A stretch of DNA of 64,000 bases from Variovorax sp. V93. Its GTDB lineage: Bacteria > Pseudomonadota > Gammaproteobacteria > Burkholderiales > Burkholderiaceae_C. How positions within the stretch are numbered: the stretch's first letter is position 1; each line of letters begins with the position of its first letter. Below, one piece after another: positions 6,947 to 17,995 of the stretch. The stretch lies in assembly GCF_041154485.1 (NCBI RefSeq), contig NZ_AP028669.1, positions 2,852,001 through 2,916,000 on the forward strand, in the 5' to 3' direction. The position numbers were made by a program, and so were the translations under genes. The notes beneath the pieces are model-generated. The model ran no database searches, had not been told where the DNA came from, and saw only the letters and a program-made list of their open reading frames with translations.

Positions 6947-8263
6947 TCATTGCTTTTGAAACGGACCCCAGTCCGGTTCTCTTATGTCTCCGCCCTGTCC
7001 CGCCAGCCGTGCCTTTATTTTTCCATCCAGCGTGGTCGTCATGAGCGCTTCGCGGCCTTGCAGGTGCGTTGCATAGACGATCAGCTTGCTGTTGGGGGCA
7101 AAACTCGGGCTCTCGTCTGCCGAGGTGTCGGTGATGGCCGAGACATTGCCGGTGGCCAACTCCATCACATGGAGTTTGAAGGCACCGCCAACGCGGGAGA
7201 TGTAGGCCAACCACCGGCCATCGCCGCTGACAGAAGGAGAAATGTTGTAGGTGCCGCTGAAGGTGACGCGCGTCGGCGCACCGCCGCTGGCGCTCATCTT
7301 GTAGATCTGCGGAGCACCGCCGCGGTCGCTCACGAAGTAGATCGTGCTGCCGTCGGCGGAATAGACCGGCTCGGTGTCGATGCTGGCGCTCTGGGTCAGC
7401 CGGCGCGGCTCGCCGCCGCTCGCGGGGATCGTGTAGAGCTGGGAGCCGCCGTCGCGGCTGAGCGTGACGGCCAGCGAGCCGCCATCGGGCGCCCATGCCG
7501 GCGCGCTGTTGGAGCCGCGGAAGTTGGCCAGCAGACGGCGCTGCCCGCTCGCCACGTTGTGCACGTAGACCACGGGCTTGCGCGACTCGAACGACACGTA
7601 CGCCAGCTGCTGGCCGTTGGACGACCAGACCGGCGAGATGATGGGTTCCGGGCTCGCGAGCGCGGCCTGCGCATTCTCGCCGTCGGCATCCGCCACCCAG
7701 AGCGAATAGCGGCTGCCGCCCTTGGTCACGTAGGCGATGCGGGTCGAGAAGATGCCCTTGTCGCCGGTCAGCTTTTCATAGACGTAGTCGGCAATGCGGT
7801 GCGACGCGAGCCTCAGGTCGCCTTGCGGAACGGTGTAGCTCTGGCCACCGAGGTCCTGTCCGCGCACCACGTCCCAGAGGCGGAAGCGCACGTCGAAGCG
7901 GCCGTCGGCCAGGCGGGTGACGCTGCCCACCACGAGCGAATCCGCCGTTCGCTGGCGCCACAGCGCGAGGTCGGGGCGCGAGGCTTCGTCCAGCGCCTGC
8001 CCCGAAGCATCGACGCCGCGGAACTGGCCGCTGCGCTCGAGGTCGGCCTGCACGATCTCGGAGATCTTCTGCGGCGAGGCGTCCTGCCCCTTGAACGGAA
8101 CCAGTGCAATGGGCAGCTGCGTCAGCCCGACGCCCGAAACCTCGACCCGGAACTGAGCGAGCGCGGGCAGCATGGGAGTTGCAGCAAGAGCCGCAATCAA
8201 GGTGCGGCGTGCAAAAAGCGATGAAGAAGGAGTTGGAATGGAAACTGGCAACGGCTTGTTCAT
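6947..8263 (-). CDS. tolB: Tol-Pal system beta-propeller protein TolB
   Basis: 438-aa periplasmic protein with a signal sequence containing ARRTLIAALAA before the Ala-x-Ala-type cleavage, an N-terminal alpha/beta domain, and a C-terminal six-bladed beta-propeller marked by WAPDGGSLAV, YSADGSTIYFVSDRGG and SVSGDGRWLAYISR. TolB shuttles between Pal and TolA. It is the first gene of the tolB-pal-cpoB group and is divergent from msbA. The 161-base gap (8264-8424) must carry both promoters. Confidence 0.96.
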   Translation of the reverse strand: MNKPLPVSIPTPSSSLFARRTLIAALAATPMLPALAQFRVEVSGVGLTQLPIALVPFKGQDASPQKISEIVQADLERSGQFRGVDASGQALDEASRPDLALWRQRTADSLVVGSVTRLADGRFDVRFRLWDVVRGQDLGGQSYTVPQGDLRLASHRIADYVYEKLTGDKGIFSTRIAYVTKGGSRYSLWVADADGENAQAALASPEPIISPVWSSNGQQLAYVSFESRKPVVYVHNVASGQRRLLANFRGSNSAPAWAPDGGSLAVTLSRDGGSQLYTIPASGGEPRRLTQSASIDTEPVYSADGSTIYFVSDRGGAPQIYKMSASGGAPTRVTFSGTYNISPSVSGDGRWLAYISRVGGAFKLHVMELATGNVSAITDTSADESPSFAPNSKLIVYATHLQGREALMTTTLDGKIKARLAGQGGDIREPDWGPFQKQ

Positions 8264-8424
8264 GCGGTTCGGAGATGTTTCGGGTTAAAAAGTTCTACCC
8301 GGTGCGACGGGCCACATGTTACACACTGGTTCGATCGTGCCGTCACAAAACGTGTATTGGGCGATGCGGTCCTACACGGCAGCCCGCCGAGGGCCCTTCG
8401 GTGGGCCCCGTAGAATCCGCCGCC

Positions 8425-10209
8425 ATGCAAGCATCCCCCGGCAGTGAGACCGCACGCCCTCCCCTGACACGCCGGCTGGCGCGACTCATGACCTGGTTCG
8501 GCGGCTCGCGCCACTGGTGGGCCGTCGGGCTCATCGGCGCCCTGCTGGCGGCCGTCACCGAACCCTTGATGGCAGCCCTGCTGAAGCCGCTGCTCGACCG
8601 CGGCTTCAACCGCGGGCAACTGGCGCTGTGGATCGTGCCGGCGGCCGTGCTGCTGTTGTTCGCGGTACGCGGCATCGCGCAGTTCATTTCCCAGTATGCG
8701 CTCTCGCGCATCGCCAACGAAGGCATGCAGCGGCTGCGCCGCGTGCTGTTCCAGCGCCTGCTCGCGGCCGAGCTCGCCCTGTTCTCGCGCCAGTCGGCCA
8801 GCGCGCTCTCGAACACCGTGGTGTACGAGGTGCAGACCGGCTCCATGCTGCTGGTGCAGGCCCTGCTCGGGCTCTCGCGCGACGGCTTCACGCTGGTGGC
8901 GCTGCTCGCCTACCTGGTCTATCTGAACTGGAAGCTCACGCTCATCGTCGCCTTCCTGGTACCGAGCATCTCGTGGATCATGAAGGTGTTCTCCAAGCGC
9001 CTCTACCGCCTGACGCAGCAGGGCCAGCAGGCCACCGACGAACTGGCCTACGTGGTGGAAGAGAACGTGCTTGCGCACCGCATGGTGAGGCTGCACGGGG
9101 CAGAGGCGGCGCAGGGCGAGCGCTTCGAACAGCTGAGCCAGCGCCTGAACCGGCTGGCCGTGAAATCGACCATTGCGCAGGCGGCCACCACGCCGCTCAC
9201 GCAGATGATGGCCGCGCTCGCGCTGTCGGTGGTGGTGATGATCGCGCTCTGGCAGAGCGGCGAACAGGGCCTGACCGTGGGCGGCTTCGTTGCCTACATC
9301 ACGGCCATGCTGATGCTGATCGCCCCGATCCGCCGCCTGGCCGACATGGCCGCCCCCATCACGCGCGGCCTCGCGGCGCTCGAGCGCGGCCTGGTGCTGA
9401 TCGACGAGGTGGCCCCGGAGCCGCAGGGCAGCTTCGCCATCGACCATGCGCAAGGCCGCATCGAACTGCGCGAGGTCAAGGTCAGCTACCGCGGCGAGGA
9501 CGACGCCCGCGCGCTCGACGGCGTGAACCTGACGATCGAGCCGGGCCAGGTGGTGGCCTTCGTCGGCCCTTCGGGCTCCGGCAAGACCACGCTGGTCAAC
9601 CTGCTGCCGCGCTTCGTGCTGCCGAGCGGCGGCCAGGTACTGCTCGACGGCCACGACACCAGCGAATGGGAGCTCAGGAGCCTGCGCGCGCAGTTCGCGA
9701 TGGTGAGCCAGGACGTGGTGATGCTCAACGACACGCTCGCTGCCAACGTGGCGCTGGGCGCCGGAATCGATCGCGAGCGGGTGCAGCAATGCATTGAAGC
9801 CGCGAACCTGTCTTCGCACGTCGAGAGCCTGCCGCAGGGCATCGACACGGTGCTCGGCCACAACGCCACGCAGCTCTCCGGCGGCCAGCGCCAGCGCCTG
9901 GCCATCGCGCGCGCCCTCTACAAGAACGCGCCCATCCTGCTGCTCGACGAGGCCACCTCGGCGCTCGACACCGAATCGGAGCGGCTGGTGCAGGACGCCC
10001 TGCAGCGCCTGATGCAGAACCGCACCACGCTGATCGTCGCGCACCGGCTGTCGACCATCCAGCATGCCGACCGCATCATCGTGATGGAGCAAGGCCGCAT
10101 CGCCGAGCAAGGCAGCCACGAGCAGCTGATGGCGCTGGACGGGCTCTATGCCCGGCTGCAGACGCTGGCGGTGCGCAGCGCGACGCCGGGGCAGGACCCG
10201 ACGCTCTGA
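8425..10209 (+). CDS. msbA: Lipid A export permease/ATP-binding protein MsbA
   Basis: 594-aa half-transporter that flips the lipid A core across the inner membrane. Residues about 25-320 form six transmembrane helices with the charged RMVRLHG coupling region. The C-terminal ABC domain has Walker A GPSGSGKTT, Q-loop VSQDVVMLNDT, signature LSGGQRQR, Walker B ILLLDEATSALD and switch His in IVAHRLSTI. The ATG at 8425 follows a TAGAAT -10-like element at 8411-8416 with a very short leader; longer upstream frames run into the tolB promoter region. Homologues in this order are annotated msbA. Confidence 0.92.
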   Translation: MQASPGSETARPPLTRRLARLMTWFGGSRHWWAVGLIGALLAAVTEPLMAALLKPLLDRGFNRGQLALWIVPAAVLLLFAVRGIAQFISQYALSRIANEGMQRLRRVLFQRLLAAELALFSRQSASALSNTVVYEVQTGSMLLVQALLGLSRDGFTLVALLAYLVYLNWKLTLIVAFLVPSISWIMKVFSKRLYRLTQQGQQATDELAYVVEENVLAHRMVRLHGAEAAQGERFEQLSQRLNRLAVKSTIAQAATTPLTQMMAALALSVVVMIALWQSGEQGLTVGGFVAYITAMLMLIAPIRRLADMAAPITRGLAALERGLVLIDEVAPEPQGSFAIDHAQGRIELREVKVSYRGEDDARALDGVNLTIEPGQVVAFVGPSGSGKTTLVNLLPRFVLPSGGQVLLDGHDTSEWELRSLRAQFAMVSQDVVMLNDTLAANVALGAGIDRERVQQCIEAANLSSHVESLPQGIDTVLGHNATQLSGGQRQRLAIARALYKNAPILLLDEATSALDTESERLVQDALQRLMQNRTTLIVAHRLSTIQHADRIIVMEQGRIAEQGSHEQLMALDGLYARLQTLAVRSATPGQDPTL

Positions 10210-10216
10210 CCAGCCT

Positions 10217-11743
<1,527 letters not shown>

Positions 11744-11750
11744 GGAATTC

Positions 11751-12356
11751 TTAGGTATTGAAACCGGCGCTGCGAAGAAGCTGCGCGGTCTCGAACATCG
11801 GGAGTCCCATGATGCCCGAATAGGACCCGCTGATGTGCTCGATGTGCGCAGCCGCCGCGCCCTGGATCGCATAGGCGCCGGCTTTGCCGAGCGGCTCGCC
11901 GCTGGCGGCATAGCGCGCGATCTGCTTGCGGGTCATGGCCGCGAAGCGCACGCGCGACACGCTGAGCGCCGCATGGCGGCGGCGGCCATGCTGCAGCGCC
12001 ACGGCCGTCAGCACGCGATGCGTGACACCCGACAGAAGCGCGAGCATGCGCTCGGCATCGCGCGCATCCTCGGGCTTGCCGAGGATGGTGCGGCCGAGGG
12101 CCACCGTGGTGTCGGCGCAGAGCACCGGCGCATCGGAGAGTCCCAGGCGCTGGCGCCGCACGACTGCCGCATCGAGCTTCAGGCCCGTCACGCGCTGCAC
12201 GTAGGCGGTCGGCGATTCACCGGGCAGCACCGCTTCGAGCGATTCGGCGTCTTCGTCGGCGCCAGCCAGCAACAGTTCGTGGCGAACGCCAAGCTGGCCC
12301 AGCAGTTGGGCGCGGCGCGGGCTCTGCGATGCAAGGTAGATGAAGCCGGCGCTCAT
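11751..12356 (-). CDS. maf: Maf-like nucleoside triphosphate pyrophosphatase
   Basis: 201-aa Maf/HAM1-fold protein that hydrolyses non-canonical or dTTP/UTP-type nucleotides. The N-terminal signature [16 protein letters not shown], the catalytic ADTTVALG and [12 protein letters not shown] are canonical. ADTTV with the QSPRR start matches the YhdE-type dTTP/UTP pyrophosphatase group, though substrate is inferred. Its start overlaps the rlmH stop by four bases (ATGA). Confidence 0.92.
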   Translation of the reverse strand: MSAGFIYLASQSPRRAQLLGQLGVRHELLLAGADEDAESLEAVLPGESPTAYVQRVTGLKLDAAVVRRQRLGLSDAPVLCADTTVALGRTILGKPEDARDAERMLALLSGVTHRVLTAVALQHGRRRHAALSVSRVRFAAMTRKQIARYAASGEPLGKAGAYAIQGAAAAHIEHISGSYSGIMGLPMFETAQLLRSAGFNT

Positions 12357-12820
12357 TCCCGGTGGTACGGATGGCCCGCGTTGACCGACCAGGCCCGGTA
12401 CAGCTGCTCCACGAGGAGCACACGCGCCATCGCATGCGGCAGGGTCAGGTCGGACAGGCGGATGCGTTCATGGGCCGCGGCCTTGAAGGCGGGGTCGAGG
12501 CCATCGGGGCCGCCGATCACAAGGGCCACGTCGTCGCCCTCGCCTTGCCAGGCCTGCAGCCGCGCGGCCAGCGCCTTGGTGGTGAGCGCGGTGCCGCGCT
12601 CATCGAGCACGACGATGCGCATGCCCTTGGCAATGGCACCCTCGATGCGTTCGCGTTCGGCCGCGTAGAGCGTCTCGAGCGACTTGGAGCCGCGGGGTTC
12701 GGTCTTGACGGCGCGCAGTTCGAGCTTGAGCTCGGGCGGGAAGCGCTTGGCGTAGTCGTCCCAGGCAGTCTGCGCCCAGTCGGGCATGCGCTGCCCGACG
12801 GCGACCACCAGCAGCTTCAT
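12353..12820 (-). CDS. rlmH: 23S rRNA pseudouridine-1915 N3-methyltransferase RlmH
   Basis: 155-aa SPOUT methyltransferase starting [15 protein letters not shown] and ending in the invariant HPYHRE. The knotted SAM site [12 protein letters not shown] and [18 protein letters not shown] are present. It modifies m3-psi at position 1915 of 23S rRNA on assembled 70S ribosomes. The start overlaps the rsfS stop by four bases and the stop overlaps maf, so expression is translationally coupled to both. Confidence 0.96.
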   Translation of the reverse strand: MKLLVVAVGQRMPDWAQTAWDDYAKRFPPELKLELRAVKTEPRGSKSLETLYAAERERIEGAIAKGMRIVVLDERGTALTTKALAARLQAWQGEGDDVALVIGGPDGLDPAFKAAAHERIRLSDLTLPHAMARVLLVEQLYRAWSVNAGHPYHRE

Positions 12821-13482
12821 GCGCGGCGGGCAGGCGCCTTCTTGGCAGGCGCCTTCTTGGCCGCAGGCTTCTTCGCCGCTGGCTTGCCGACCACCTTGAC
12901 GGGCACGCGCGCGGTCGTGGTCTTTTTGGCCGGCGCCTTCTTGGCGGCGGTTTTCTTTGCCGGGCTCCGGCTGGCCTTCTCGGCCTTGGCTTCCTGCTCG
13001 GCCGCGCGGATGGCGGTCTTGGCCGCGCTGGCACGGCGCAGGTTGGGCATCTTGGCCGCCACCGGCTTCTTCTCTTCGATCACCTTGGCGGCGGTTGCAA
13101 GTGCCGGCTTGGTGCCGCCGAGCTTGGCGCGCACCGGCTTGTCGCCCCAGATCTCCTCGAGGTGGTAGTACTGGCGGATGGCGGGCTGCATGATGTGCGC
13201 GACGGCCGCGCCGCAGTCCACGATGATCCACTCGCCGTTGTCCTCGCCCTCGATGCGCGGCTTGCCAAAACCGGCTTCGCGCACGGCATCGCGCACGCTG
13301 GCGGCCAGCGCCTTGGTCTGCCGGTTGGAGGTGCCCGAGGCCACGATCACGCGTTCGAACAGCGGTGAGAGATGCTCGGTGTCGAAAACCTGGATGTCCT
13401 GCGCCTTGACGTCTTCGAGACCATCGATGATGGCTCGCTGGAGTTTCTGGGTGTCTTTCTTGGCGGCGGCTTCAGTGGTCAT
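12817..13482 (-). CDS. rsfS: Ribosomal silencing factor RsfS with long Lys/Ala-rich C-terminal tail
   Basis: 221-aa protein. Residues 10-113 are a complete RsfS/Iojap domain ([43 protein letters not shown]), which binds L14 and blocks subunit joining in starvation. Residues about 114-221 are an extension rich in AAKK, APAKK and PAAKK repeats, like bacterial histone H1-type tails; E. coli RsfS lacks it. The ATG at 13482 overlaps the nadD stop by one base (TGATG). The tail is in frame and ends just before rlmH, so it is unlikely to be an artefact. Confidence 0.94.
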   Translation of the reverse strand: MTTEAAAKKDTQKLQRAIIDGLEDVKAQDIQVFDTEHLSPLFERVIVASGTSNRQTKALAASVRDAVREAGFGKPRIEGEDNGEWIIVDCGAAVAHIMQPAIRQYYHLEEIWGDKPVRAKLGGTKPALATAAKVIEEKKPVAAKMPNLRRASAAKTAIRAAEQEAKAEKASRSPAKKTAAKKAPAKKTTTARVPVKVVGKPAAKKPAAKKAPAKKAPARRA

Positions 13483-14111
13483 CAGGCAGGGCGGTAAAGG
13501 TGGTGTTGGTCAATATAGCGTGCAACGGCGGACGGAACCAGCGAGGAAATGTCCTCGCCAAGCGCCGCACGCCGCCGTATGTCGGTGGCGCTGATGTCCA
13601 TGGCCGGCAATTCGAGCGCCTCGAAATGCGCGCCAGCCGGCAGGCCGGGCAGCATCTTCGGATCAAAACGAGCAGTGCCGCCCGCCGATAATGCGCGATA
13701 CGCTACAGAAACAATAGCAATGCCGAGTATAGCCTGCCAGCCGTGCCACGTCGGCAACGCGCTGGCCTGGTCGGCGCCCATGATCAGGACGAGCTCGGCT
13801 CCGGGCTGTTCCTGCTGCAATTCATGCAGGGTGTCGAGCGTGTAGGTGGGGCCGTCGCGCAACACTTCGCGGCTGTCGACTACCACGGTGCCCTTCAACC
13901 CAGAAAACGCCAGCCGCGTCATCGAGAGGCGGTCTTGTGCCGGTGTGAGCGTCCTGCTCTTGTGCCAGGCCTGCCCCGTGGGAATGACATGCAGTTCAGC
14001 CAGATCGAGTTGCGCAAGCGCTGCCTCGGCCAGTGCCACATGGGCGTTGTGCGGCGGGTCGAAGGCACCGCCGAAGACACCGATGCGCGGGGCCTTGCCG
14101 GAGGGATTCAC
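13482..14111 (-). CDS. nadD: Nicotinate-nucleotide adenylyltransferase NadD
   Basis: 209-aa nucleotidyltransferase that adenylates nicotinate mononucleotide in NAD synthesis. The N-terminal [20 protein letters not shown] contains the HxxH ATP-binding signature, and [13 protein letters not shown] is the conserved C-terminal ISSTxIR-like motif. The start GTG (14111-14109) overlaps the hemF TGA by three bases. The nadD-rsfS-rlmH order is widely conserved. Confidence 0.95.
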   Translation of the reverse strand: MNPSGKAPRIGVFGGAFDPPHNAHVALAEAALAQLDLAELHVIPTGQAWHKSRTLTPAQDRLSMTRLAFSGLKGTVVVDSREVLRDGPTYTLDTLHELQQEQPGAELVLIMGADQASALPTWHGWQAILGIAIVSVAYRALSAGGTARFDPKMLPGLPAGAHFEALELPAMDISATDIRRRAALGEDISSLVPSAVARYIDQHHLYRPA

Positions 14112-15025
14112 AACCAGTCGCGCCGCACGATGAAGTCGCTGTACAGCGCGGCTTCGGGGGTGCCCGGCTCCGGCTGCTGCCGGTAGGCCCAGCTGGCCAG
14201 CGGCGGCATCGACAGCAGGATCGATTCGGTGCGCCCGCCCGACTGCAGGCCGAAGTGCGTGCCGCGGTCCCACACGAGGTTGAACTCCACGTAGCGTCCG
14301 CGCCGGTAGAGCTGGAACGCCCGCTCGCGCTCGCCCCATGGCATGGCGCGGCGGCGCTCCACGATGGGCAGGTAGGCCGGCAGGAAGGCATCGCCCACGG
14401 AGCGCAGCATGGCAAAGCCGTTGTCGAATCCGCCCTCGGCGAAGTCGTCGAAGAAGATGCCGCCGATGCCGCGCTGTTCGTTGCGGTGCTTGAGGAAGAA
14501 ATATTCGTCGCACCAGGTCTTGAAGCGCGGGTACTTGTCGTCGCCGAAGGCCGCCAGCGCGTCGCGGCATACCGTATGGAAGTGAACGGCGTCTTCCTCG
14601 AAGCCATAGCAGGGCGTGAGGTCCATGCCGCCGCCGAACCAGCACACCGGATCCCTGCCCTCGGGCAGCGCAGCCAGCATGCGCACGTTCATGTGGACGA
14701 TGGGCACGTAGGGATTGCGCGGATGGAATACCAGCGAAACGCCCATGGCTTCGAAGGGCGCGCCCGCAAGCTCGGGCCGGTTCTGCGTGGCCGAGGGCGG
14801 CAGCCTGGGCCCGCGCACCTGCGAGAAACCGCAACCCGCGCGCTCGAACAACGCCCCGCCCTCGAGGATGCAGGTGAGGCCGCTGCCCTGCAGCGCCTCG
14901 CCGGGCTCCTTCTGCCAGGCGTCGCGCACGCAGGCCCCGCCATCGGCCGCCTCGACGGCCGCGACGATGTCCTGCTGCAGCTTGCGCAGGTAGTCGCCGA
15001 CCGCTGCCGGGTTGGTCTGTTGCAT
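14108..15025 (-). CDS. hemF: Oxygen-dependent coproporphyrinogen III oxidase HemF
   Basis: 305-aa aerobic enzyme that decarboxylates coproporphyrinogen III to protoporphyrinogen IX. Family signatures are [33 protein letters not shown] and [13 protein letters not shown]. The length is normal. The ATG at 15025 overlaps the purD stop by one base (TGATG), so it is translationally coupled between purD and nadD. Confidence 0.97.
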   Translation of the reverse strand: MQQTNPAAVGDYLRKLQQDIVAAVEAADGGACVRDAWQKEPGEALQGSGLTCILEGGALFERAGCGFSQVRGPRLPPSATQNRPELAGAPFEAMGVSLVFHPRNPYVPIVHMNVRMLAALPEGRDPVCWFGGGMDLTPCYGFEEDAVHFHTVCRDALAAFGDDKYPRFKTWCDEYFFLKHRNEQRGIGGIFFDDFAEGGFDNGFAMLRSVGDAFLPAYLPIVERRRAMPWGERERAFQLYRRGRYVEFNLVWDRGTHFGLQSGGRTESILLSMPPLASWAYRQQPEPGTPEAALYSDFIVRRDWL

Positions 15026-16323
15026 CAGGCGTGCGGGTTGTTGCGCGCGTGGACCGCGCGGTGTCCGATGTCCTTGCGGTACTGCGCACCGTCGAAGCTG
15101 ATGCGCGCAGCGACTTCGTAGGCCCGCTGCTGCGCGAGCTTCACGCTGTCGGCCAGCACGGTCACGCACAGCACGCGGCCGCCGCTGGTCTTGAGCTCGC
15201 CGTCTTGCTGCGTGGTGCCGGCGTGGAACACCACTGCATCGGGTGCCTCGGGCGGAATGCCGGTGATCCGGTCGCCCTTGCGCGGCGAGAGCGGATAGCC
15301 GTGCGCCGCCATCACCACGCCAAGCGCCACGCGCCGGTCCCACTGCAGCTCGACCTGGTCGAGCGTGCCGTCGGTGGCGTGCCAGAACACTTCGAACAGG
15401 TCGGACTTGAGCCGCATCATGATCGGCTGCGTTTCGGGGTCGCCCATGCGGCAGTTGAATTCGAGCGTCTTGGGGTGCCCCGACGCGTCGATCATGAGGC
15501 CGGCATACAGGAAGCCCGTGTACGGGATGCCGTCCTTTTCCATGCCGCGGATGGTCGGCAGGATGATTTCGCGCATCGCGCGCGCATGCACCTCGGCCGT
15601 GACCACGGGCGCGGGCGAGTAGGCGCCCATGCCGCCGGTGTTGGGGCCTTCGTCGTTGTCGAGCAGGCGCTTGTGGTCCTGGCTGGTGGCCAGCGCGGTC
15701 ACGTTCTTGCCGTCGCACAGCACGATGAAGCTGGCTTCCTCGCCCTGCAGGAATTCTTCGATGACGACGCGCGCCCCGCCATCGTTGTGCGAGACACCGA
15801 ACTTGTTGTCGACCAGCATGAAGTCGACGGCCTCGTGCGCCTCCTGCGCGGTCATGGCCACCACCACGCCCTTGCCGGCGGCCAGGCCATCGGCCTTGAC
15901 GACGATCGGGGCGCCCTTGGCATCGATGTAGGCGTGTGCCGCGGCCGCGTCGGTGAAGGCCTCGTACTCGGCGGTGGGAATCTTGTGGCGCTTCATGAAG
16001 GCCTTGGAGAAGGCCTTGGAGCTCTCGAGTTGCGCGGCGGCCTGCGTGGGGCCGAAGATGCGCAGGCCGTGCGCGCGGAATTCGTCCACCACGCCTGCTG
16101 CCAGCGGCGCCTCGGGGCCGACGACGGTGAGCGCGATCTTTTCCTTGGCAGCCCACTCGCGCAGCGCGGCGGGCTCGGTGATGTCGATGCAGTCGTAGCG
16201 CTCGTCGCTCACGGTGCCGCCGTTGCCCGGCGCCACGTACACGCGGCTGACCCGGCTGGCCTGCGCCAGCCGCCACGCCAGTGCGTGTTCCCGGCCCCCT
16301 CCTCCAATTACCAGTACCTTCAT
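15025..16323 (-). CDS. purD: Phosphoribosylamine-glycine ligase PurD
   Basis: 432-aa ATP-grasp enzyme of purine synthesis joining glycine to phosphoribosylamine. It starts [20 protein letters not shown]-grasp features include [16 protein letters not shown], and [11 protein letters not shown] and MGDPETQ are typical. It is the first gene of the coupled purD-hemF-nadD-rsfS-rlmH-maf-rng chain and lies 38 bases after yebC. Confidence 0.97.
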   Translation of the reverse strand: MKVLVIGGGGREHALAWRLAQASRVSRVYVAPGNGGTVSDERYDCIDITEPAALREWAAKEKIALTVVGPEAPLAAGVVDEFRAHGLRIFGPTQAAAQLESSKAFSKAFMKRHKIPTAEYEAFTDAAAAHAYIDAKGAPIVVKADGLAAGKGVVVAMTAQEAHEAVDFMLVDNKFGVSHNDGGARVVIEEFLQGEEASFIVLCDGKNVTALATSQDHKRLLDNDEGPNTGGMGAYSPAPVVTAEVHARAMREIILPTIRGMEKDGIPYTGFLYAGLMIDASGHPKTLEFNCRMGDPETQPIMMRLKSDLFEVFWHATDGTLDQVELQWDRRVALGVVMAAHGYPLSPRKGDRITGIPPEAPDAVVFHAGTTQQDGELKTSGGRVLCVTVLADSVKLAQQRAYEVAARISFDGAQYRKDIGHRAVHARNNPHA

Positions 16324-16361
16324 TCGTGGGCCTTCTTCATTCGCTGTGGATCAATAGTCAT

Positions 16362-17087
16362 TCATTCGGAAAGCGCGGCGTTGTGATAGACCTCCTGGAC
16401 ATCGTCCAGGTCTTCGAGCACATCGAGCAGCTTCTGCATCCTGGCCGCGTCTTCGCCGGCGATTTCGACCGTGTTTTCGGCCCGCATGGTGACCTCGGCC
16501 ACCTCGGGCTTGAGGCCGGCGGCTTCGAGCGCATTCTTGACGGCTTCGAAATCGGCAACCGCGGTGATCACCTCGATGGCACCGTCGTCATCGGTGACCA
16601 CGTCCTCGGCGCCGGCTTCGAGCGCGGCTTCCATCACCTTGTCTTCATTGGTGCCCGGGGCGAAGATGATCTGGCCGCAATGCTTGAACTGGAAGGCCAC
16701 CGAGCCTTCGGTGCCCATGTTGCCGCCGTGCTTGGAGAAGGCGTGGCGCACTTCGGCCACGGTGCGCACGCGGTTGTCGGTCATGGTGTCGACGATGATC
16801 GCCGCGCCGCCGATGCCGTACCCTTCGTAACGAATTTCTTCGTAATTGACGCCTTCGAGGTTGCCGGTGGCCTTGTCGATGTTGCGCTTGACGGTGTCGA
16901 TCGGCAGGTTGACCGCCTTGGCCTTCTCGACCGCCAGCCGCAGCCGCGGGTTGGCGCTGAGGTCACCCCCGCCGGCGCGGGCAGCCACGGTGATTTCACG
17001 GATGGCGCGGGTCCAGAGCTTGCCGCGCTTCTCGTCCTGGCGGCCCTTCCGGTGCTGAATGTTTGCCCATTTGCTGTGTCCGGCCAT
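16362..17087 (-). CDS. yebC: YebC/PmpR family regulatory or translation-factor protein
   Basis: 241-aa TACO1/YebC family protein, starting with the invariant [18 protein letters not shown] and containing [17 protein letters not shown] and [19 protein letters not shown] blocks. Members act as transcriptional regulators and more recently as translation factors for proline-rich stretches; which role applies here is unknown. Upstream is a 117-base gap divergent from the pigment-cluster methyltransferase gene. Probably co-transcribed with purD. Confidence 0.93.
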   Translation of the reverse strand: MAGHSKWANIQHRKGRQDEKRGKLWTRAIREITVAARAGGGDLSANPRLRLAVEKAKAVNLPIDTVKRNIDKATGNLEGVNYEEIRYEGYGIGGAAIIVDTMTDNRVRTVAEVRHAFSKHGGNMGTEGSVAFQFKHCGQIIFAPGTNEDKVMEAALEAGAEDVVTDDDGAIEVITAVADFEAVKNALEAAGLKPEVAEVTMRAENTVEIAGEDAARMQKLLDVLEDLDDVQEVYHNAALSE

Positions 17088-17204
17088 GGCTTTCTATCTC
17101 GCTGTCTTGTGTTTTCAAAGCAAGCTCCGAGTTTACTGTCCGGCGCGCACAACGGCCGGCGCGCCAGCGCCAAAGCGGCAAGGTCTTTTGGTGATAATCC
17201 TTCG

Positions 17205-17993
17205 ATGACGCCATCGCCTTCCGTCGGGCCCGGGAATCCGACCATCCTGCCGCCGCACACCCCATTGCCGCTGTACTACAAGAACGAGGCGGAGCACCAG
17301 GCGTTCCTGCGGCGGATCTTCGACAGCACCGCCGCCGACTACGACCGCATCGAGAGCGTGCTGGCCTTCGGCACCGGGCCGTCGTACCGCCGCGCCGCCC
17401 TCTCGCAGGCCGGGCTTGCGCCGGGCGCGCAGGTGCTCGACGTCGGCATCGGCACCGGGCTGGTCGCCCGCGAGGCGCTCAGGATCATCGGCCCCAAGGG
17501 CAAGCTGGTCGGCGTCGACCCCAGCGTGGGCATGATGGAGCAGGTCGACCTGCCGGGCGTCGAGCTGGTCCAGGGCGTGGCCGAAGCGCTGCCCCGGCCG
17601 GATGCCAGCTGCGATTTCGTGAGCATGGGCTACGCCATGCGCCACATCAGCGACGTGGCGGCCGCGTTCGGCGAATTCCACCGCGTGCTGCGCCCCGGCG
17701 GCCGCCTGGTGGTGCTCGAAATCACCAAGCCGAACGGCCGCATCGCCACGGCCCTGCTCAAGGGCTACATGCGCGCCGTGGTGCCGCTGATCGCGCGGGT
17801 GGTCGGCCGCCGCAGCAACACCTCGGAACTGTGGCGCTATTACTGGGACACCATCGAAGCCTGCATTCCGCCGGATCGCGTGCTGGAGGCATTGCGCGCC
17901 GCGGGCTTCACCGACGTGCGCCGCCAGGCGAGCCTTGGCGTGTTCTCCGAGTACATGGCGCGCAAGCCAGAAAACACCATCGAGGCCGGCTGA
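17205..17993 (+). CDS. UbiE-like class I SAM-dependent methyltransferase
   Basis: 262-aa methyltransferase. Residues about 35-60 (RRIFDSTAADYDRIESVLAFG) and the SAM motif VLDVGIGTGLVAREAL, followed by SMGYAMRHISD and GGRLVVLEITKPNG, resemble UbiE/COQ5 C-methyltransferases, but the C-terminal half is longer. The ATG at 17205 follows a GATAAT -10-like element at about 17193-17198. Its stop is two bases from the chorismatase start, so it probably acts on a product of hydroxybenzoate metabolism. Candidates are the aryl head of a polyene or a quinone intermediate; the substrate is inferred only from context. Confidence 0.8.
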   Translation: MTPSPSVGPGNPTILPPHTPLPLYYKNEAEHQAFLRRIFDSTAADYDRIESVLAFGTGPSYRRAALSQAGLAPGAQVLDVGIGTGLVAREALRIIGPKGKLVGVDPSVGMMEQVDLPGVELVQGVAEALPRPDASCDFVSMGYAMRHISDVAAAFGEFHRVLRPGGRLVVLEITKPNGRIATALLKGYMRAVVPLIARVVGRRSNTSELWRYYWDTIEACIPPDRVLEALRAAGFTDVRRQASLGVFSEYMARKPENTIEAG

Positions 17994-17995
17994 CC

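Noticed and set aside
8260..10119. Long minus-strand frame opposite msbA
   Set aside because: Antisense to intact MsbA motifs; composition is that of a shadow frame.
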